Source: JANNUT01 sp046331425
Lineage (GTDB): Bacteria; Acidobacteriota; Polarisedimenticolia; J045
Length of the DNA stretch: 64,000 nucleotides
Direction of reading: 5' to 3'
Assembly (NCBI GenBank): GCA_046331425.1
Contig: JAXLQU010000001.1
Location: 372,001 to 436,000, forward strand
Part shown: positions 60,468 through 64,000 of the stretch, piece after piece
How the letters are laid out: every line of letters begins with the position of its first letter
Numbering within the stretch: the first letter of the stretch is position 1
Notes under the pieces: generated by a model
Databases searched by the model: none
Seen by the model: the letters and a program-made list of their open reading frames with translations, nothing else
What the model was told of the DNA's origin: nothing
Made by a program: the position numbers and the translations under genes

Positions 60468-60887
60468 AGGTGTCCACGAAATACCTCGCACTTGGGTCGG
60501 CCGACGGGTGCGCCGCTCCACGTCGAACTGCGGCTGACTGTCGGTAGGGGCGATCCAAACGTCGATCACGCTTCAAGAGATTGGGGGCCTGTGGCTATGA
60601 CGGTACTGGTCGGGGCGAAGCCGGGGCGTGCCGGCGGTGACCCGCACGCGAGAGAAACTCAAAGGGGAATTGCTTGGGGGCACGAGGAACTGACGGCATG
60701 CCTCCCGGGCCGGGGAATCATGGGATGCGACCGACCCGCGGTATTTCGTAGACACCTACGAAGCCATTGACCGGCCGCATGCCACGCCGCCAACGACCGG
60801 TCGCGGCGGTGCTGTGTTGCAAGCACCGCCGCCCCCACATCCGAGAATCAGACCGGCTTCCGGTTCCGCGGTATTTCGTGGACACCT
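60468..60887. mobile_element. MITE-like element bounded by perfect 18-bp inverted repeats
   Basis: AGGTGTCCACGAAATACC at 60468-60485 is the exact reverse complement of GGTATTTCGTGGACACCT at 60870-60887. A third copy with one mismatch (GGTATTTCGTAGACACCT) lies inside at 60740-60757. The 420-bp interval between fabF and the di-iron protein has no transposase, and the open frame inside (60492-60770) shows no family. The right repeat covers the stop codon of the 60886-61821 gene. No target-site duplication is obvious. The motif is also partly palindromic (AGGT...ACCT), so three copies of an operator are the main alternative. Confidence 0.45.
60803..60832 (-). terminator. Strong hairpin downstream of the di-iron protein gene
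   Basis: GCGGCGGTGCT/AGCACCGCCGC, a perfect 11-bp stem with an 8-nt loop, lies 54 nt beyond the stop codon on the minus strand. There is no U tract, so termination is likely only by analogy. Confidence 0.4.
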
Positions 60888-61821
60888 ACCCCACGATTGG
60901 CTCCAGCGCTGCCTGAATGCGCGCACCCTGCTCGGCAGTGATCATTCCGCCCAAGATTCGATTGAACTGCGGGTGCTCCACGCCGGTCACGATGTACTGG
61001 TAGCGGTAGGCTGCGAGAAACGCCGCATCGACCATCGTGCGCTGCGCCTCATCCATCGGTTGGCTCGCGATCGAAACAAAGTACTCGGCGTCCGCCGCGG
61101 CCTGCATCTGCACGATGCCGTCCACCGCTCCGGCCAACGCGATCAAATGATCGACGGCAACGTCGCGCTCTCGAGTCGATAGCGTCGCGTCCTCGCGCGT
61201 CCACTCCAACTCGTCGAGTATCGCGTGCTGCGACTCTTCTCTCCAATGGAAGTTGTAGACGTCCTTCCACAATTCGGAGAGCGCGTCGTCCGGCTCGATG
61301 CTCGATTTGTAGTGCGACTGCGAGAACAGCTCGATCATGCAAGTCAGCGCCAAGACGGCCCATGTCGATGAGGCGAGCACCGACTGCGCGACGTCATTCG
61401 GCTGCGGCAAGAACCTGTAGCCCGCGGGCATGCCCTGTGCCGTCATCGCTTCGAGTCGGCGGAACAGTTCCTGATGCTTGAGTTCCTCATCGGAGAAACG
61501 GACCAACGCCTCCAACGCCACCTGATCTCCCAACCAGTGTTCGCGGCTGATCTCCAGAATCTTCACACCGATGAAACGCTCGACCAGCCCGAACATGTTG
61601 GCGTAGGTGCGCCCCTGCACATGGCTATAGGTCAGCCGGTCCTTCTCGTTCAGAAACGGCAGTCGCGCCACCATCGACAAGCCATCGGGCAGGAACTTTT
61701 TCGAGAAGTCGAACTGACGCCCGCGAATCAGGTCGCGGTCGATCTCCCAACGAATCCGTTTGGAGGTTTCGATGCACTTGGCGTAGCGGTGGGTGGTGTC
61801 GGTATTGGCGATCGTGCTCAT
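60886..61821 (-). CDS. Ferritin-like di-iron carboxylate protein
   Basis: The 311-residue, mostly helical protein has two EExxH metal motifs, DEELKHQELF (near 113) and REESQHAILDE (near 195), plus candidate ligands Glu in GLVERF and Glu in MIELFSQ. This is the pattern of di-iron oxygenases or desaturase-like proteins of the ferritin superfamily, in which two carboxylate-bridged irons activate oxygen. No signal peptide. GAAAGGAG precedes the ATG. Divergent from an AraC-family regulator across 240 bp, so that regulator probably controls it. Substrate unknown; AurF-type N-oxygenase and acyl desaturase are both possible. Confidence 0.7.
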   Translation of the reverse strand: MSTIANTDTTHRYAKCIETSKRIRWEIDRDLIRGRQFDFSKKFLPDGLSMVARLPFLNEKDRLTYSHVQGRTYANMFGLVERFIGVKILEISREHWLGDQVALEALVRFSDEELKHQELFRRLEAMTAQGMPAGYRFLPQPNDVAQSVLASSTWAVLALTCMIELFSQSHYKSSIEPDDALSELWKDVYNFHWREESQHAILDELEWTREDATLSTRERDVAVDHLIALAGAVDGIVQMQAAADAEYFVSIASQPMDEAQRTMVDAAFLAAYRYQYIVTGVEHPQFNRILGGMITAEQGARIQAALEPIVG

Positions 61822-62061
61822 GAGTTGCTCCTTTCGGTGAGGTGCTGACGGCGGCGTGAACCGTGAGCGATGTTGTCGAGGCGTATGCTCGGGTTTTCAT
61901 CGCATAGCCGCTTGTCCGGCACGCCGCGATCCTTGCGCGCGTCACCGGCCGCTTGGAATCGTTTGCTCGCGCCGCCGCCACGCTTTGCCGCGCCGCCGGC
62001 CCTTGATGCATTCCGCGCAACGCAGGTACGATCCCTGCCTCCCTATGACGGTGGACCGCCC

Positions 62062-63039
62062 ATGGATGCGCTGACCGAAGTACTCAAGGTGCTACGCCTC
62101 ACCAGCGGCATCTTTTTGGAGGTCGACTTCACGGCGCCGTGGTGTATCGACTCCACCGAGGACACCGACGGCGTGCTGCCGATGCTCGGCGCTGCCGAGC
62201 ATGTCGCGATCTACCACTTCGTGACCGAGGGTCGCTGTCGCGCGCAGTTGTTGAACCGCGGCACGGTGGTCGAGCTCGAGGCGGGCGATTTGATCCTGTT
62301 TCCTCAAAACGATCAGCACCGCATGGGAAGCGATCTACGGCTTGCGGCCGTTCCGTCGCTCACGCTGGTGGAGCCGCCCTCCGATAGCGGCGCGCTGGCG
62401 CGCATTCGTCACGGCGGCGGCGGCGAGCACACCCGTTTCGTATGCGGCTTTCTTGCCTGCGACAAGCGTCTTTGCCGTCCGCTGTTGAGCGCCCTGCCGC
62501 CAATGCTCAAGGTGCCGCTCGCAAAGTCGCCAACTGGCAGTTGGATCGCGACGACGATTCGCCACGCGGCCACCGAGACACACGCCCCCGGCCCAGCGTC
62601 GGAGGCAGTGCTGTCACGCCTCTCGGAGTTGCTGTTCATCGAGGCGATTCGCGAATACGTGCGCTCACTGCCGGAGGGTCAGTCCGGTTGGTTTGCCGGG
62701 CTGCGCGATTCACATGTCGGCCGTGCGCTCGCGCTATTGCACGCTCACCCAGCGCGCGGTTGGGAAGTGGAGGCGCTGGCGCGCGAGGTCGGCTTGTCGC
62801 GTTCGGCACTGGCCGATCGTTTCGTCGCGATGATTGGTGAGCCGCCGATGCAATCCCTCACCGGTTGGCGATTGGCGTTGGCCGCGCAAGCGCTCACCAA
62901 CACCAACGAAGCGGTAGCGGAGGTGGCGGCGCGCGTCGGATACGAGTCGGAGGCGGCGTTCAATCGCGCGTTCAAACGCGAGCACGGGTTGCCGCCGGCG
63001 GCATGGCGGCGCGCGGCGAGAACCACCGCCAAGTCGTAA
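62062..63039 (+). CDS. AraC-family transcriptional regulator with N-terminal cupin
   Basis: The 325-residue protein has an AraC-type cupin domain (about 1-180, starting MDALTEVLKVLRLTSGIFLE, with DLILFPQNDQHRM), and a C-terminal pair of HTHs: LAREVGLSRSALADRFVAMI and EVAARVGYESEAAFNRAFKR, ending in PPAAWRR. ATG 62062 is chosen because the family begins with this sequence; the longer frame from 61870 adds 64 residues rich in Arg/Pro without homology. Divergent from the di-iron protein gene, the likely target. Confidence 0.9.
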   Translation: MDALTEVLKVLRLTSGIFLEVDFTAPWCIDSTEDTDGVLPMLGAAEHVAIYHFVTEGRCRAQLLNRGTVVELEAGDLILFPQNDQHRMGSDLRLAAVPSLTLVEPPSDSGALARIRHGGGGEHTRFVCGFLACDKRLCRPLLSALPPMLKVPLAKSPTGSWIATTIRHAATETHAPGPASEAVLSRLSELLFIEAIREYVRSLPEGQSGWFAGLRDSHVGRALALLHAHPARGWEVEALAREVGLSRSALADRFVAMIGEPPMQSLTGWRLALAAQALTNTNEAVAEVAARVGYESEAAFNRAFKREHGLPPAAWRRAARTTAKS

Positions 63040-63048
63040 CAGTTCCCG

Positions 63049-63810
63049 CTAGAAACGAAGCGACAAGCAGCTCACCCCGCCGTCGAGCTTGCGGTATTCA
63101 GAGGTATCGACCTCGATCGTGCAGTAACCCAGCGACTGGATCTTCGCGAGTGTGGTGGGGTAGCCGGCAGGCACGATCACGCTGCTGTTGATCCAGATGC
63201 AGTTGGCCGCGTACTCCTCGTCCGGCGAAACCTCGATCAGGTTGAACGACTGAAACTCGGGGCGTGACAGGAATTCGCCGCAGGCCAGCAAGTTGTTGTA
63301 TTCGAGGTAGGCGACGCCGGTCTTCAAGTGCAGCACCTGCTCGACGCGGACGATCGAGCCGGTCATGCCGTAACGCTGCAGGATCGCGATCAACTGGTGT
63401 GCGCCGTCGAGATTGGTGCGTGAGGAGTGGCCGATGAAATAGTGATCGCCAACCATCATCACATCGCCTGCATCCAGCGTTCCGGGGGCCACGATCTGCT
63501 CGACGTGCAGATAGACGTGCCGCAGCGCAGGGACCAGCAACTCCGCCTCGCCACGACGGCTGTCGGCGCCCGGCCGCGTGATCACCGCACAGTGCGGCGT
63601 GCACAACGCGGCATCTTCGATGAACACCGAGTCAGGAAACGGTTCGGCCGCCGGCAACGTGATCACATCGACATCGCAACTAGCCAGCGCGCGAACGTAC
63701 TGACGATGCTGTTCGAGTGCCAGCTCGTAATTGGGCGTGCCGAGATTGGCCGAGGTCAGGCCATTGACCAGCGAGCGAGACGGTGTGCGGGTGATTGCTT
63801 GTTTGAACAC
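63049..63810 (-). CDS. Dimethylarginine dimethylaminohydrolase-like amidinohydrolase
   Basis: The 253-residue protein has the guanidine-modifying fold: PDSVFIEDAALCTPHCAVIT, GTLDAGDVMMVGDHYFIGHS, catalytic His in VLHLKTGVAYLE and nucleophile Cys near the C-terminus in KLDGGVSCLSLRF. This matches DDAH, which releases dimethylamine from methylated arginines to give citrulline, or related arginine/ornithine amidinohydrolases. A GTG start at 63810 without a clear RBS is used. It is convergent with the AraC gene, 9 bp between stop codons. Confidence 0.9.
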   Translation of the reverse strand: MFKQAITRTPSRSLVNGLTSANLGTPNYELALEQHRQYVRALASCDVDVITLPAAEPFPDSVFIEDAALCTPHCAVITRPGADSRRGEAELLVPALRHVYLHVEQIVAPGTLDAGDVMMVGDHYFIGHSSRTNLDGAHQLIAILQRYGMTGSIVRVEQVLHLKTGVAYLEYNNLLACGEFLSRPEFQSFNLIEVSPDEEYAANCIWINSSVIVPAGYPTTLAKIQSLGYCTIEVDTSEYRKLDGGVSCLSLRF

Positions 63811-63832
63811 ACCGAGACGATAGCCGAGTCAG

Positions 63833-64000
63833 CTAAGTTACGGGCGCCAACGTGATCAGAATCCGACGGCCGCTAGCATCGACAAATGGCTTCTTCAGTT
63901 GGGGTGCGGTCGAGGAGGCGACATACCGCGCCAGGCTTGGATCAAGTTGATACAGATGCACCGGGCCAAGCTCTAGCGTCTCGACGCCACCCGCCCGGTC
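63833..64000 (-). CDS. C-terminal fragment of an unidentified protein
   Basis: The last 55 codons of a minus-strand gene enter the window, ending LITLAPVT and TAG at 63833-63835. The visible part (LELGPVHLYQLDPSLARYVA, then KKPFVDASGRR) shows no signature I recognise. It lies 22 nt upstream of the DDAH-like start, so it may share that transcript. Confidence 0.55.
   Translation of the reverse strand, partial: DRAGGVETLELGPVHLYQLDPSLARYVASSTAPQLKKPFVDASGRRILITLAPVT

Noticed and set aside
60492..60770. A 92-codon plus-strand frame inside the inverted-repeat element as a transposase remnant
   Set aside because: No DDE, Tyr or Ser recombinase motif and no RBS; composition looks non-coding.

Overview
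The window is about 64 kb of GC-rich chromosomal DNA from a Gram-negative bacterium. It carries lipoproteins, TonB-dependent receptors, an apolipoprotein N-acyltransferase and a type IV pilus retraction ATPase. The mix of a Ser/Thr-kinase/sigma54-activator fusion, sigma54-type promoters, giant FG-GAP/thrombospondin-type-3 secreted proteins and B12-dependent ribonucleotide reductase points to a Myxococcota or other delta-proteobacteria-like lineage. That placement is inference; there is no rRNA or phylogenetic marker comparison here.

Layout. 1-3214 (-): most of a multi-membrane sensor protein with HAMP and PAS, cut by the window edge. 3245-3620: no convincing protein gene, but a sigma54-type promoter, palindromic upstream sites, a structured ~225-nt RNA candidate and a terminator. 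3621-8816 (-): a 1731-residue regulator that joins a Ser/Thr kinase, a P-loop ATPase, TPRs, GAF, a sigma54 AAA+ domain and a Fis-type HTH. 8941-9024: a consensus sigma54 promoter followed by a ~57-nt RNA candidate. 9191-9353: tRNA-Ala and tRNA-Val. 9563-12820: nrdJ with its promoter and terminator. 12961-13070: a third sigma54 promoter and compact RNA candidate. 13102-25685: XRE-cupin regulator, hutH, purA, a TonB receptor, tRNA-Lys, ilvE, pilT, recX, alaS and a lytic transglycosylase. 25780-29706: a tandemly duplicated pair of lipoprotein genes, three of the four copies broken. 29706-46438: a subtilisin-like lipoprotein and two paralogous giant calcium-binding-type secreted proteins, the second with a 1-nt frameshift. 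46484-50400: pentapeptide protein, pgi, an RluA-type pseudouridine synthase and a DUF4262 protein. 50631-57442: a signalling cluster (TonB receptor remnant, ABC-type binding protein, hybrid kinase, REC-PAS-GGDEF-EAL). 57448-60344: lnt and fabF. 60468-60887: a small element bounded by perfect 18-bp inverted repeats. 60886-64000: ferritin-like di-iron protein, divergent AraC regulator, DDAH-like amidinohydrolase and a fragment of one more gene.

The most interesting signal is a putative sigma54/small-RNA circuit. Three non-coding intervals carry GG-N10-GC sigma54 promoters, each followed within 60-230 nt by a strong hairpin plus U tract. Two of these predicted RNAs contain the same 11-nt tract, ACUCCUUUUCC, complementary to the ribosome-binding site of the duplicated lipoprotein genes 17-22 kb away; for the shortest RNA the complementarity covers 15 of 16 positions. 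The kinase/sigma54-activator fusion lies between these two RNA loci, and matching GTTGC-N5-GCAAC palindromes lie at both ends of its gene. All of this is read from sequence and is untested.

Every clear gene lesion in the window lies inside recently duplicated DNA (lipoprotein pair, giant-protein block), so gene conversion, pseudogenisation and consensus error in repeats are all possible explanations.
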